A stretch of DNA of 64,000 nucleotides. It comes from Cellulomonas sp. PhB143 (GTDB taxonomy: Bacteria; Actinomycetota; Actinomycetes; Actinomycetales; Cellulomonadaceae). The stretch lies in contig NZ_RKIJ01000010.1 of the NCBI RefSeq assembly GCF_003752595.1, forward strand, positions 372,001-436,000, in the 5' to 3' direction. A program made the translations under genes and the position numbers. The first letter of the stretch is position 1; each line of letters starts with the position of its first letter. The notes below the pieces were generated by a model. That model was not told where the DNA came from. It did no database searches and saw only the letters and a program-made list of their open reading frames with translations. This document shows, in pieces, positions 25,204-33,938 of the stretch.

Positions 25204-26172
25204 TCACGCCGCGTCCGGAGCGCCGTCCGGGTCGATGACGGGGTCGCGCAGCGGGGCGGCCGACGCGGCGAGGGCGGTGAGGTCCGCGCCGAGGACGATC
25301 CGTGCGGGGACGGGGAGCGTGCGCAGGGCGCGCTGCAGGGGGGCCGAGTCCAGGTCCAGCCCGTCGCCGCCCGGCGCGACGACCACGAGGACGAAGTTCC
25401 CGTACCGCCGCGAGCGCAGCAGCGCCGGCTCGGCGACCACGCCGACATGGCTGCGCACCCGCCGGTCGGAGGGCTCCGGCCGGGTGCCGGCGGAGGCGAC
25501 GGAGCCGCGGACCGCCTCGAGGGCCGTCGCGAGCTCCGCGCGCAGCCGGGCGAGCGGGGGCCGGTCCGCGCAGTTCGCCAGGTAGACGCCGCCCGGGCGC
25601 AGCACGCGCAAGACGTCCTGGACGAACTCGACGGTGGTCACGTGCTCCGGCGTCCGGTCTCCGGCGAAGACGTCGCGGACCAGGACGTCGGTGCTCGCGT
25701 CGCGCAGGCCGGCGACGGCCTCGCGTGCGTCGGCGGCGCGCAGGCGCAGCCGCGGGGAGCGCGGCAGCGCGAACCACTCCCGGGCCAGCTCGAGCAGGCG
25801 GGCGTCGATGTCGACCCCGATCTGGCGCGAGCCCGGCCGGGTGTGCTCGACCCATCGCGCGAGCGTGCACCCCGCGGCGCCGAGGTGCACGACCGCCAGC
25901 GGCTCGCTCCCGCGGCCCGTCGCCGCGATCACGGCGGCCATCTGCTGCATGTACTCGAACGTCAGCAGGCCGGGGTCCTCGAGGTCGACGTAGGAGCTCG
26001 GCACCCCGTTGACCAGGACCGTGACCCCCGAGGGGCGGTCCGGGTCCCGCTCGAGCCGCACGGTGCCCGACGACGTCGCGACGTCGTCCGCAGGCAGTGT
26101 CGGAGGCGCGGTGTTTCGTTGTCCCCGTGCCGGAGGGTGGGCGGGCCTCGTCGATCGGGAGCGTCTGGCCAT
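25204..26172 (-). CDS. Spermidine-synthase-like methyltransferase-fold protein
   Basis: Protein of 322 residues with the polyamine aminopropyltransferase fold: VVHLGAAGCTLARW (nucleotide loop near 94-107), acidic D121 in GVDIDARLLELAREWF, and DVLVRDVFAGDRTPEH, which corresponds to the catalytic-Asp loop. The N-terminal 35 residues are disordered. Actinobacterial members of this group are usually annotated spermidine synthase, but substrate is untested and a methyltransferase role is possible. Start ATG 26172 fits TACCGT 6 nt upstream; longer frames invade the divergent SOS promoter. Confidence 0.72.
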   Translation of the reverse strand: MARRSRSTRPAHPPARGQRNTAPPTLPADDVATSSGTVRLERDPDRPSGVTVLVNGVPSSYVDLEDPGLLTFEYMQQMAAVIAATGRGSEPLAVVHLGAAGCTLARWVEHTRPGSRQIGVDIDARLLELAREWFALPRSPRLRLRAADAREAVAGLRDASTDVLVRDVFAGDRTPEHVTTVEFVQDVLRVLRPGGVYLANCADRPPLARLRAELATALEAVRGSVASAGTRPEPSDRRVRSHVGVVAEPALLRSRRYGNFVLVVVAPGGDGLDLDSAPLQRALRTLPVPARIVLGADLTALAASAAPLRDPVIDPDGAPDAA

Positions 26173-26178
26173 GGGCAC

Positions 26179-26184
26179 ACGGTA
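26179..26184 (-). promoter_or_regulatory. -10 box of leaderless spermidine-synthase-like gene
   Basis: TACCGT on the minus strand, 6-nt spacer GTGCCC, ATG 26172. Confidence 0.55.
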
Positions 26185-26206
26185 GACGCCGGTGGAGACC
26201 CGTCCG

Positions 26207-26236
26207 TTGACACGGGTCGAACAGGTGTTCGACAAT
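26207..26236 (+). promoter_or_regulatory. SOS-controlled promoter of the HEPN-dinB operon
   Basis: Perfect -35 TTGACA (26207-26212), 18-nt spacer, -10 GACAAT (26231-26236). The LexA box fills most of the spacer and touches the -10, so binding must exclude RNA polymerase. Confidence 0.8.
26217..26232 (+). promoter_or_regulatory. Perfect LexA (SOS) box
   Basis: TCGAACAGGTGTTCGA matches TCGAAC-N4-GTTCGA at all fixed positions and shares the AGGT centre with the lexA box. Confidence 0.92.
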
Positions 26237-26260
26237 GGTGCTGAGACCTGGAGGAGCGAC

Positions 26261-26704
26261 ATGGCGGAGCAGCAGCGGGACGACACGGTCCGGGTACCGA
26301 TGTCGCGTGAGGTGGCCCGGATCCTTGCCCGTGCGGACGCCGAGCTGGTCGAGGCGTCGCAGGCAGGCACCGCCGGGGAGCGGTTCGTGCACGCGCACCT
26401 GGGCGCGCTGCGGGCAGCGTCGGCGATCGTCGCGATGCGGGGGCGGCCGGCGCGGCGGTCGGGGACGCGCACGGTCTGGGACATGCTCGCCGCCGTCGAG
26501 CCGGCGCTCGGGACCTGGTCGGTCTACTTCGCGCGCGGCGCCTCGACCCGCTCGGCGATCGACGCGGGGCGGTTCGACGCGGTCGACTCGGCGCGGGCCG
26601 ACGAGCTGCTCGCGTGCGCGGAGGACTTCCGTGACGAGGTCGCCATGGTGATCGACCCGGACGCGCGGTTCGTCCGCTATCCGCTGCGGCTGATCGCCTC
26701 GTGA
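26261..26704 (+). CDS. SAV_6107-family HEPN protein, SOS-induced
   Basis: All-helical protein of 147 residues matching the SAV_6107 HEPN family: SREVARILARADAELVEAS, GERFVHAHLGALRAASAIVAMRGRP, VWDMLAAVEPALGTWSVYFA. HEPN domains are often RNases or antitoxin/toxin partners. R41-FVHA-H46 fits the catalytic Rx4-6H pattern, although it lies in the N-terminal half and not in the usual late helix. GAGGAG sits 4 nt before the ATG. The gene follows a perfect LexA box and overlaps dinB by 4 nt, so it is co-expressed with the translesion polymerase. Its role in SOS is unknown. Confidence 0.82.
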   Translation: MAEQQRDDTVRVPMSREVARILARADAELVEASQAGTAGERFVHAHLGALRAASAIVAMRGRPARRSGTRTVWDMLAAVEPALGTWSVYFARGASTRSAIDAGRFDAVDSARADELLACAEDFRDEVAMVIDPDARFVRYPLRLIAS

Positions 26705-27960
26705 GCCGTGGCCCGCGCTCGGCCGAGGCACGGCGCGACTGGGGCGACGAGGAGTCGGGGTGCTCGATCCTGCACGTCGACCTCGACGCCTTCTTCGCCT
26801 CCGTCGAGGTCGCGCGCCGACCGGAGCTGCGGGGCCGGTGCGTCGTCGTCGGCGGCGCCGGGCGGGGCGTGGTGCTCGCCGCGTCGTACGAGGCGCGGGC
26901 CTTCGGGGTGCAGTCGGCGATGCCCATGACGCGGGCCCTGCGGCTCTGCCCGCAGGCCGTGGTCGTCCCTCCGGACCGGGCGGCCTACCAGGCCGTCTCG
27001 GAGTCGGTGATGGGCATGCTCCGCGCGGTCACGCCGCTCGTGGAGCAGGTGAGCGTCGACGAGGCCTTCTGCGACGTCTCGGGAGCCCGTCGGCGCATCG
27101 GTCCGCCGTCGGAGATCGCGCGCCGGCTGCGGGCCGAGGTCGAGGCCACCCACGCGATCACGTGCTCGGTGGGCATCGCGGGCTCGATGCTGGTCGCGAA
27201 GCTCGCCTCCACGCACGCGAAGCCGGACGGGACGATGCTCGTGCCGAGGGCCCAGGAGGTCGCCTTCCTGCGCACCCTGCCCGTCGGTGCGCTCGGGGGA
27301 GTCGGGGAGCGGACCCGGGAGGCTCTGGCCCGCTGGGGGATCACCACGGTCGCGCAGCTCGCGGACGAGGACGTCCGCGTCGTGCAGGCGGCGGTGGGAC
27401 CCGTGCACGGGGCGCACCTGCACGACCTGGCGCACGGGCGCGACCCGCGCCCGGTGCGCACGACCCGGGCCGAGCGCTCGATCGGCGCGGAGCGCACGTT
27501 CGCCCACGACCTGCGCGACCCGGGCGCGATCGGCGCGGAGCTCCTCGCGCTCGCGGACCGCTGCGCCGGGCGGCTCCGCGAGCACGGGCTGCTCGCCAGG
27601 ACGGTGTCCGTCAAGGTCCGTACGAGCGACTTCCGCACCGTGACCCGCGCCCGGACGCTCGCGGTGCCGAGCGACGTGGCCGCCGAGGTCTACGGGGTCG
27701 CGCGAGAGCTCGTGGCGGGGGTGGACCTCGGGGGCCTGGCGCTGCGGCTGGTCGGGGTCCGCGCGGAGGGGCTCGTGCCCCGCGCGCAGGCGGCGGTCCA
27801 GCCCACGCTGGAGGCGGCGACGTCCGGCGGGACGGACGCGCGCAGGCACGCGGAGTCGGCGGTCGACGAGGTGCGGCGGAGGTTCGGTGCGACCGCGATC
27901 GCGCTGGGCGCGAACGCCCGGCGTTCGACTACCACCACGTCACCGGACGGCCTATCCTAG
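26701..27960 (+). CDS. dinB: Y-family DNA polymerase IV (DinB)
   Basis: Error-prone translesion polymerase of 419 residues. Catalytic acids are D27 (HVDLDAFFASVE) and D120-E121 (SVDEAF); YEARAFGV and the fingers/palm, thumb with helix-hairpin-helix (LPVGALGGVGERTREAL) and little-finger domain are all present. No QLxLF-type clamp-binding motif is seen near the C-terminus, so sliding-clamp contact may differ. GTGA overlap with the HEPN gene and shared SOS promoter imply damage induction. Confidence 0.92.
   Translation: MSRGPRSAEARRDWGDEESGCSILHVDLDAFFASVEVARRPELRGRCVVVGGAGRGVVLAASYEARAFGVQSAMPMTRALRLCPQAVVVPPDRAAYQAVSESVMGMLRAVTPLVEQVSVDEAFCDVSGARRRIGPPSEIARRLRAEVEATHAITCSVGIAGSMLVAKLASTHAKPDGTMLVPRAQEVAFLRTLPVGALGGVGERTREALARWGITTVAQLADEDVRVVQAAVGPVHGAHLHDLAHGRDPRPVRTTRAERSIGAERTFAHDLRDPGAIGAELLALADRCAGRLREHGLLARTVSVKVRTSDFRTVTRARTLAVPSDVAAEVYGVARELVAGVDLGGLALRLVGVRAEGLVPRAQAAVQPTLEAATSGGTDARRHAESAVDEVRRRFGATAIALGANARRSTTTTSPDGLS
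27953..27958 (+). promoter_or_regulatory. -10 box of the DUF3040 gene
   Basis: TATCCT at the end of dinB, giving a leader of about 32 nt before ATG 27997. Confidence 0.4.
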
Positions 27961-27996
27961 GAGTTCAACGACGACTGGCGACGACCGGGGGTCTTC

Positions 27997-28398
27997 ATGC
28001 CTCTCTCTGAGTACGAGCAGCGAGTACTGGAGCAGATGGAACGTGCGCTGACCTCGGACGATCCGCGGCTGGCCACGACGCTCCAGACTGCCGAGCGCCG
28101 GTCAGCGCTGCGGTGGCTCGTCGCGGGGTGCGGCGTGGTCGGCGGTCTCCTGCTCCTCGTGGTCGGCGTGACCGTCGGCGACGGGATCGGGATCGCGATC
28201 GGCGTCGTCGGCTTCGCCATCATGTTCGCGGGCGTCGCCTTCGCTCTCGCTCGTCCTCGCCGCCGGGGTGGCTCCGCGGGCCAGGTCCCCGGCCGGGGCG
28301 AACCCAGGACCCGGGAGTCCGCGCCGTCCTCGGGCGGCGGGTTCTTCAACCGCCTCGAGGAGCGCTGGGAGCGCCGTCGCGGCTCGGACGGCCGCTGA
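27997..28398 (+). CDS. DUF3040 membrane protein
   Basis: Protein of 133 residues: an N-terminal amphipathic segment MPLSEYEQRVLEQMERALTSDDP that is the DUF3040 hallmark, two membrane helices (about 38-58 and 62-86), and an Arg/Gly-rich cytoplasmic tail. Frequently found near dinB and the dcw cluster in actinobacteria. Its last 53 nt overlap the end of the opposing transglutaminase gene. Function unknown. Confidence 0.85.
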   Translation: MPLSEYEQRVLEQMERALTSDDPRLATTLQTAERRSALRWLVAGCGVVGGLLLLVVGVTVGDGIGIAIGVVGFAIMFAGVAFALARPRRRGGSAGQVPGRGEPRTRESAPSSGGGFFNRLEERWERRRGSDGR

Positions 28399-30682
28399 CG
28401 GCTGACCGGGCGGTCGCCACCGCGCGGTCCACGAGCTCCATGAGGCCCGGCACGTCGACCGGCTCCGGGCTCTTCGCGTAGCGCCGGTCCTCGACGATCG
28501 CGGCGACCCGGGACAGCGTCCCCGACAGCTCGCGCAGCGTCGCGTCGTCCATCGTCGCCTCGTCCATCGTCACGTCGTCCTCGTCCGTCGAGGGTCCGCC
28601 GGGCGCCCCCTCGACCGGACCGGCCCGGCGACCGGTGACCGCCGCCACGACGGCGTCCGGGACCTGTCGGGGCGTGAGCGAGTCCGGCCACCCGAGTCCC
28701 GACCGGTCGAGCCTGCTGCGCAGCGACGCCCAGGCCGCCTCCACCTCGTCCTCCTCGGGCCGGAGACCTCGCCGACGCCGCACGACGAGCGCCGCCCCCA
28801 GGGCGGCAAGGACCGCGACAGCCAGGAGGCCGGCACCGACGAGGATCCGCGGCGCGCCGGAGGTCGAGGAGCCGCCGACCGTGGCCGCAGCGCTCGACGA
28901 GCTCGTGGCGGCCGTCGGCGGAGGGCTCGGTCGCTCGTCCCGCGGTGCAGTGCTCGCCGCGGTCGCGGGCGCGTCGTCGCCGGAGTCGGACCCCTGCAGG
29001 AGCGGGTCGGCGTAGGCCGGCGCGGGCCCGGTCTGCACGCTCGGCGTCGGCTCGAACCGCACCCAGCCCGTGCCGGGGAAGTACAGCTCCGGCCAGGCGT
29101 GCGACTTCGTGCCGGTGACCTCGTAGGTGGACGTCCCGACGGTGCGGTCGCCGGGCAGGAACCCGACGGCGAGCCGCGCCGGGATCCCCACGTCGCGGGC
29201 CATCACGGTCATGGCGGTCGCGAACTGCACGCAGTAACCGGTGCGGTCCTGCAGGAACGTCCAGACGGCGTCCTCGGAGTCCAGCGTGGGCAGGTCCGTG
29301 GAGTAGGTGAACCGGCTGGTGTCCCGGAGGTAGGTCTGCAGGGCGAGGGCCGAGTCGTAGCGGTTCGACGAGTCGCGGGTCAGATCCTGCGCGAGCGCTG
29401 CGGTGTCGGCGGCGTGCGGGGTCGTCGGCACGTCGAGGTAGGCGGAGTCGTCGACGTCGTCGCCGTCGGAGGCGCGCAGGCCGTCCGGGGTGAGGTCGCG
29501 GCTGCTCTCGACGAGCGTGTACTCGTACCCCTCGGGGTTGGGCCGGTCCCGCTCGACCTGGTCCCGGTCCGGGCTGTACCTCCACGTGTCGTCGATGACG
29601 ACCCGGCGCGGCTCGGTCGTGATCGGCAGCAGCGCGTCGCGGTAGCTCTCCAGCCGGACGTCGATCGTGGTGTCGTCGGTCCGCGGGGCGCGCTCGGGCC
29701 ACAGCACGTCGTCGTCCGCGAACGCCGAGCCGGCGGCCGCCGTGCCCCGCGACCAGTGGCTCCCGTCGAACGCGGTGGCGGTGTAGACGCGCAGGGGTGA
29801 GCCGAGCTCCTCGGGAGTCGTGTAGCGCAGGACGACGTCGTCCGAGCGCGGGCCGAGATTCTGCAGCAGGTCCAGGTCGTCGGAGAGCTGGACGCTGCTG
29901 CCCTGCGTCGCGAAGAGGTCCTTCCAGCCGGGGAGCAGCCCGGCGCCCCACCCGCCCGCTCCCGCCGCGACGAGCAGCGCGACGGCGGCGACGGCGACGC
30001 CCCCGGTGACCACGCGCGCCGCTCCCGCGGCGGCGTGCGCCACGGTGACGCGCGCGTCGACGGCGAGCGGCCGTGCCGCGACCGGGGGATCGAGCGCGAG
30101 GAGGATCACGAGGCACAGGATCGTGACGGCGAACGCCCCGCCGGGCACCGTGCCCTCGATGACGAGCGACGGGCTCCACAGCGCGACGAGCGGCACGGCG
30201 GCAGCGGCGGGCAGGCGCAGGACCGCGCTGACCAGGTCGGCGACCAGGAACGCGGCGACCCCGGCGGCCGCGACCGCGAGGACCACGGGCAGCGACGGGT
30301 CGATCGGGGCGACCTCCTCGGACGCGAGCCGGCGTGCTGTCCCGATCCGCGAGAGGACGCGCCCGACGCTCGACGTACCGACCACCGGGTCGAAGGACCC
30401 GGTCGGTGAGCCGAACCGGGCGAGGACGGACCACGTGGCGACGACGAGCCCGGCGAGGGTCGGCACGATCGACGACGGCAGGGACCGGCGCCCCGCCCGC
30501 AGCGCGTCCTGGAGCAGCCGCGCGGCGCACACGGCCAGCGCCGTGACGGCGACCAGCAGCGTCGCCAGACCCGTCCACGGCCCGGGCGCCACGACGGTCT
30601 CGAGGGTGCGCACGGATGCGACCGTCCCCACCAGGAGGACCAGGGTCGAGAGCACGGTCCGCCACCGCGCCGGGGCGGTCAT
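28346..30682 (-). CDS. TgpA-like transglutaminase-domain membrane protein
   Basis: Polytopic protein of 778 residues. About six to seven N-terminal membrane helices (to about 250) precede a long external region with a transglutaminase-like core: C484 in GYCVQFATAM, H528 in KSHAWPE and E544 in RFEPTPS (the third residue is usually Asp). A Pro/Ser/Ala-rich linker, one more helix (ILVGAGLLAVAVLAALGAAL) and a cytoplasmic DUF4129-like tail follow. Third gene of a moxR-DUF58-transglutaminase operon, with ATGA overlap to the DUF58 gene. Probably a periplasmic protease or crosslinking enzyme; substrate unknown. Confidence 0.85.
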   Translation of the reverse strand: MTAPARWRTVLSTLVLLVGTVASVRTLETVVAPGPWTGLATLLVAVTALAVCAARLLQDALRAGRRSLPSSIVPTLAGLVVATWSVLARFGSPTGSFDPVVGTSSVGRVLSRIGTARRLASEEVAPIDPSLPVVLAVAAAGVAAFLVADLVSAVLRLPAAAAVPLVALWSPSLVIEGTVPGGAFAVTILCLVILLALDPPVAARPLAVDARVTVAHAAAGAARVVTGGVAVAAVALLVAAGAGGWGAGLLPGWKDLFATQGSSVQLSDDLDLLQNLGPRSDDVVLRYTTPEELGSPLRVYTATAFDGSHWSRGTAAAGSAFADDDVLWPERAPRTDDTTIDVRLESYRDALLPITTEPRRVVIDDTWRYSPDRDQVERDRPNPEGYEYTLVESSRDLTPDGLRASDGDDVDDSAYLDVPTTPHAADTAALAQDLTRDSSNRYDSALALQTYLRDTSRFTYSTDLPTLDSEDAVWTFLQDRTGYCVQFATAMTVMARDVGIPARLAVGFLPGDRTVGTSTYEVTGTKSHAWPELYFPGTGWVRFEPTPSVQTGPAPAYADPLLQGSDSGDDAPATAASTAPRDERPSPPPTAATSSSSAAATVGGSSTSGAPRILVGAGLLAVAVLAALGAALVVRRRRGLRPEEDEVEAAWASLRSRLDRSGLGWPDSLTPRQVPDAVVAAVTGRRAGPVEGAPGGPSTDEDDVTMDEATMDDATLRELSGTLSRVAAIVEDRRYAKSPEPVDVPGLMELVDRAVATARSAVSGRPSRDGAPSAPRGG

Positions 30683-32004
30683 GCGCTCGCCCCGCGCTCG
30701 TGCAGACCGGCAGAAGCCGCCGCCCACGCCAGGGCGATCGGCGTGCCCGCCCGTACCCGCGCGACGGTCCACCCGACCGAGCGCAGCGCAGCGAGCGGCT
30801 CGTCGGACGCGTCCGTGCCCGCCCCGCCGTCGCTCCCCGCGCCGTCCACCACGACGGCGCGCTGCGTCGCGGTGCCCAGGACCGCCAGCTCCGAGGTCGC
30901 GCGGGCGCTCGGCGGGGCGAGGACCGCGACGACCAGCTCGTCCCTGCGCGTGTCGTGGCGCAGCGCCGCCGCGGTGGCGACCAGCTCCGTCCGGGCGTGG
31001 TCCAGGGAGGCCGGGGTGGTGAGGTCGGTGGCGGCGTCGAGGATGTGCGCTGCGCCGGTCGTCGTGCGCGGCGTCGAGTAGCCCGCTGCCGGCGCGCCGT
31101 CCGAGGTCCCGAGCAGCCGGGTCCGGTAGCCCGCTCGGTGCAGCGCGAGGGCGACCGACGCGGCCAGGTCGACGGCCCACTCCCCGGCGTCGGTGGTCCC
31201 CGCGCCCGGGAGCAGGAGGGCGCGGTCCACCAGGACGGTCGCGCTCGGCAGGCCCGCGCTCTCCTCGGCGCGCACCATCAGCCTGCCGTGGCGCGCCACG
31301 CTGCTCCAGTGCACCCGGCGCGGGTCGTCCCCGACGACGTACTCGCGCACCAGCGTGTCCTCGGACGACGCGGCCGCGGTCCCGGCCACGACGTGCTCGC
31401 TGCCGGTCGGCGTCCCGGAGCGCGGCACGGTGAGCGGGACGGTGGCCGGCCAGACCGTCACCTCGGTGGTCGCGCCGAGGCGCTGCTGCGCGCGCGCCAC
31501 CCCGAACACGTCGGTGCGGGTGACGATCACCGGGCCGAGCGCCCAGCGGCCGCGGGCCTGCGGCCGGACCGCGTAGCGGACGGTCATGCGTCCCTCGGAA
31601 CGGGCGACCCGGGCGCGCAGGGGCTCGTCGCCGCAGACCTCCCGGCTCGCCTGCTCGCTGACCTGCAGCCGCGCGAGCCCGGCGTCTCCGGCCGGCGACC
31701 GGCCGGTGCCGCCGAGCACGAGCGTCGCGGTCGTGGTGCGCCCGCGCACGACCGGCGCGGGCGCGAGCGTCCGCCGCACGGTGAGGGCGTGCCGCCCGCG
31801 GTCGAGGCGGCGTGTCGCCAGGCGTACGCCCGCACCGGCGACCAGCACGAGGGCCGCCGCGCCGAGCGCGAGGACGTCGCTCAGCGAGAGGACCAGGCCG
31901 ACGACCACGAGCGCCGCGCCGGCTGCGGCGAGCACCCAGCCGCGGGCCGTGGGCCGGGTGCGCGCGAGGCGCGGGCGGGCGGGCGGGGCCTGCCGGCTCG
32001 GCAC
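30679..32004 (-). CDS. DUF58 membrane-anchored protein
   Basis: Protein of 441 residues with two N-terminal membrane helices (about 22-62), a beta-rich region and the DUF58 signature REYVVGDDPRRVHWSSVARHG (from 220; full motif to about 246), followed by a von Willebrand A-like fold. Middle gene between MoxR and transglutaminase genes; this trio is a recurrent actinobacterial operon in which MoxR is thought to act as a chaperone for DUF58/vWA partners. GTG start 1 nt after the moxR stop. Confidence 0.87.
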   Translation of the reverse strand: MPSRQAPPARPRLARTRPTARGWVLAAAGAALVVVGLVLSLSDVLALGAAALVLVAGAGVRLATRRLDRGRHALTVRRTLAPAPVVRGRTTTATLVLGGTGRSPAGDAGLARLQVSEQASREVCGDEPLRARVARSEGRMTVRYAVRPQARGRWALGPVIVTRTDVFGVARAQQRLGATTEVTVWPATVPLTVPRSGTPTGSEHVVAGTAAASSEDTLVREYVVGDDPRRVHWSSVARHGRLMVRAEESAGLPSATVLVDRALLLPGAGTTDAGEWAVDLAASVALALHRAGYRTRLLGTSDGAPAAGYSTPRTTTGAAHILDAATDLTTPASLDHARTELVATAAALRHDTRRDELVVAVLAPPSARATSELAVLGTATQRAVVVDGAGSDGGAGTDASDEPLAALRSVGWTVARVRAGTPIALAWAAASAGLHERGASA

Positions 32005-32005
32005 G

Positions 32006-33022
<1,017 letters not shown>

Positions 33023-33029
33023 GCGAAGC

Positions 33030-33035
33030 AGCCTA
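33030..33035 (-). promoter_or_regulatory. -10 box of leaderless moxR promoter
   Basis: TAGGCT on the minus strand, 7-nt spacer, GTG 33022. Confidence 0.55.
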
Positions 33036-33063
33036 GTGGACGCCTTGCGGCCCGTGTGCCTCG

Positions 33064-33083
33064 TCACACCCACTTTCCTCCAC
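33064..33083 (-). promoter_or_regulatory. Pair of MraZ-like boxes facing moxR
   Basis: On the minus strand GTGGAGGAAA (33083-33074) is followed directly by GTGGGTGTGA (33073-33064), so the GTGG cores have a 10-bp period as at mraZ. They lie about 30-50 bp upstream of the moxR -10 box. Confidence 0.45.
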
Positions 33084-33187
33084 GCGCACCCGCGTCGCCC
33101 CTGCACGCCCCCGCACGCCGCCACGCGCCGGTCGCGCAGCGGTCGCCGACCCGGCGAGCACCCTGTCGGCGCGCCGGGGACGGGTGA

Positions 33188-33207
33188 ATGCCTCCACCGC
33201 GCTCCAC
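33188..33207 (-). promoter_or_regulatory. Second inverted pair of MraZ-like boxes
   Basis: GTGGAGCGCG (33207-33198) then GTGGAGGCAT (33197-33188) on the minus strand, again with a 10-bp period. The rest of the 301-bp moxR-mraZ gap shows no gene, only a C-rich stretch. Confidence 0.45.
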
Positions 33208-33267
33208 CGGGCTGACCTGCGACGACAGGGTCAGGGAAGGCGCCGTGGCGGCTATTCGGCGCGCAAG

Positions 33268-33297
33268 GTGGAGGTCGGTGGAGTAAAGTGGAGGTAA
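33268..33297 (+). promoter_or_regulatory. Triple MraZ operator and mraZ promoter
   Basis: GTGGAGGTCG, GTGGAGTAAA, GTGGAGGTAA: three direct repeats with an exact 10-bp period. MraZ is known to autoregulate by binding tandem TGGG-type repeats of this spacing at its own promoter. A -10 box TAAAGT (33284-33289) is embedded, so binding would block transcription. Confidence 0.75.
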
Positions 33298-33323
33298 CCG
33301 GAGGGGGAGGGGCGGTCTGCGAC

Positions 33324-33788
33324 ATGAGCGACACGTTCTCGGGCGCCCCGAGCCTCCTCCTCGGCACGTTCACCCCCCGCCTCGACGAGAAGGGCCGGCT
33401 CATCCTCCCCGCGAAGTTCCGCAGCCAGCTCGCCCCTGGTCTCGTCATGACCCGGGGGCAGGAGCGCTGCCTCTTCCTCCTCCCGATGGACGAGTTCCGG
33501 CGGATGTACGAGCAGATCCGTCAGGCGCCCGTCGCGAGCAAGCAGGCGCGGGACTACCTGCGCGTCTTCCTCTCGGGTGCGAGCGACGAGATCCCGGACA
33601 AGCAGGGGCGGGTGTCGATCCCGCCGGTGCTGCGCGAGTACGCCGGGCTCGGCCGGGAGGTCGCCGTGATCGGTGCCGGGACGCGCGTCGAGGTCTGGGA
33701 CCTCGCGACGTGGGAGACGTACCTCGCGGAGCAGGAGGCCAGCTACGCGCAGACCGCCGAGGAGGTTCTTCCCCCCATGCCCCTGTGA
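33324..33788 (+). CDS. mraZ: Transcriptional regulator and division-cluster leader MraZ
   Basis: DNA-binding protein of 154 residues with two SpoVT-AbrB-type halves: [21 protein letters not shown] near residues 13-33, and [26 protein letters not shown]. Forms ring-shaped oligomers that bind tandem repeats and regulate the dcw cluster. The family usually starts at the LGTFTPRL block, so this start adds about 11 residues; GTG 33288 would add 12 more but lies within the operator and -10 region. Confidence 0.95.
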   Translation: MSDTFSGAPSLLLGTFTPRLDEKGRLILPAKFRSQLAPGLVMTRGQERCLFLLPMDEFRRMYEQIRQAPVASKQARDYLRVFLSGASDEIPDKQGRVSIPPVLREYAGLGREVAVIGAGTRVEVWDLATWETYLAEQEASYAQTAEEVLPPMPL

Positions 33789-33938
33789 CGGCCCGCCGCG
33801 GCGGACCGACCGTCCGGCCGACGAGGCCTCCTCCCGCCCGTCTGACGCACTTCCCCGGCGCCAGAAGGACGCGGAGGGAGACCTGGTCGTCCGGGCACCG
33901 ACGACCGGCACCCGACACCGACGAACCGAGGAGGCGAG

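Noticed and set aside
33084-33187. A small gene in the moxR-mraZ gap
   Set aside because: C-rich sequence with no ribosome site or codon-position bias; it is flanked by regulatory repeats instead.
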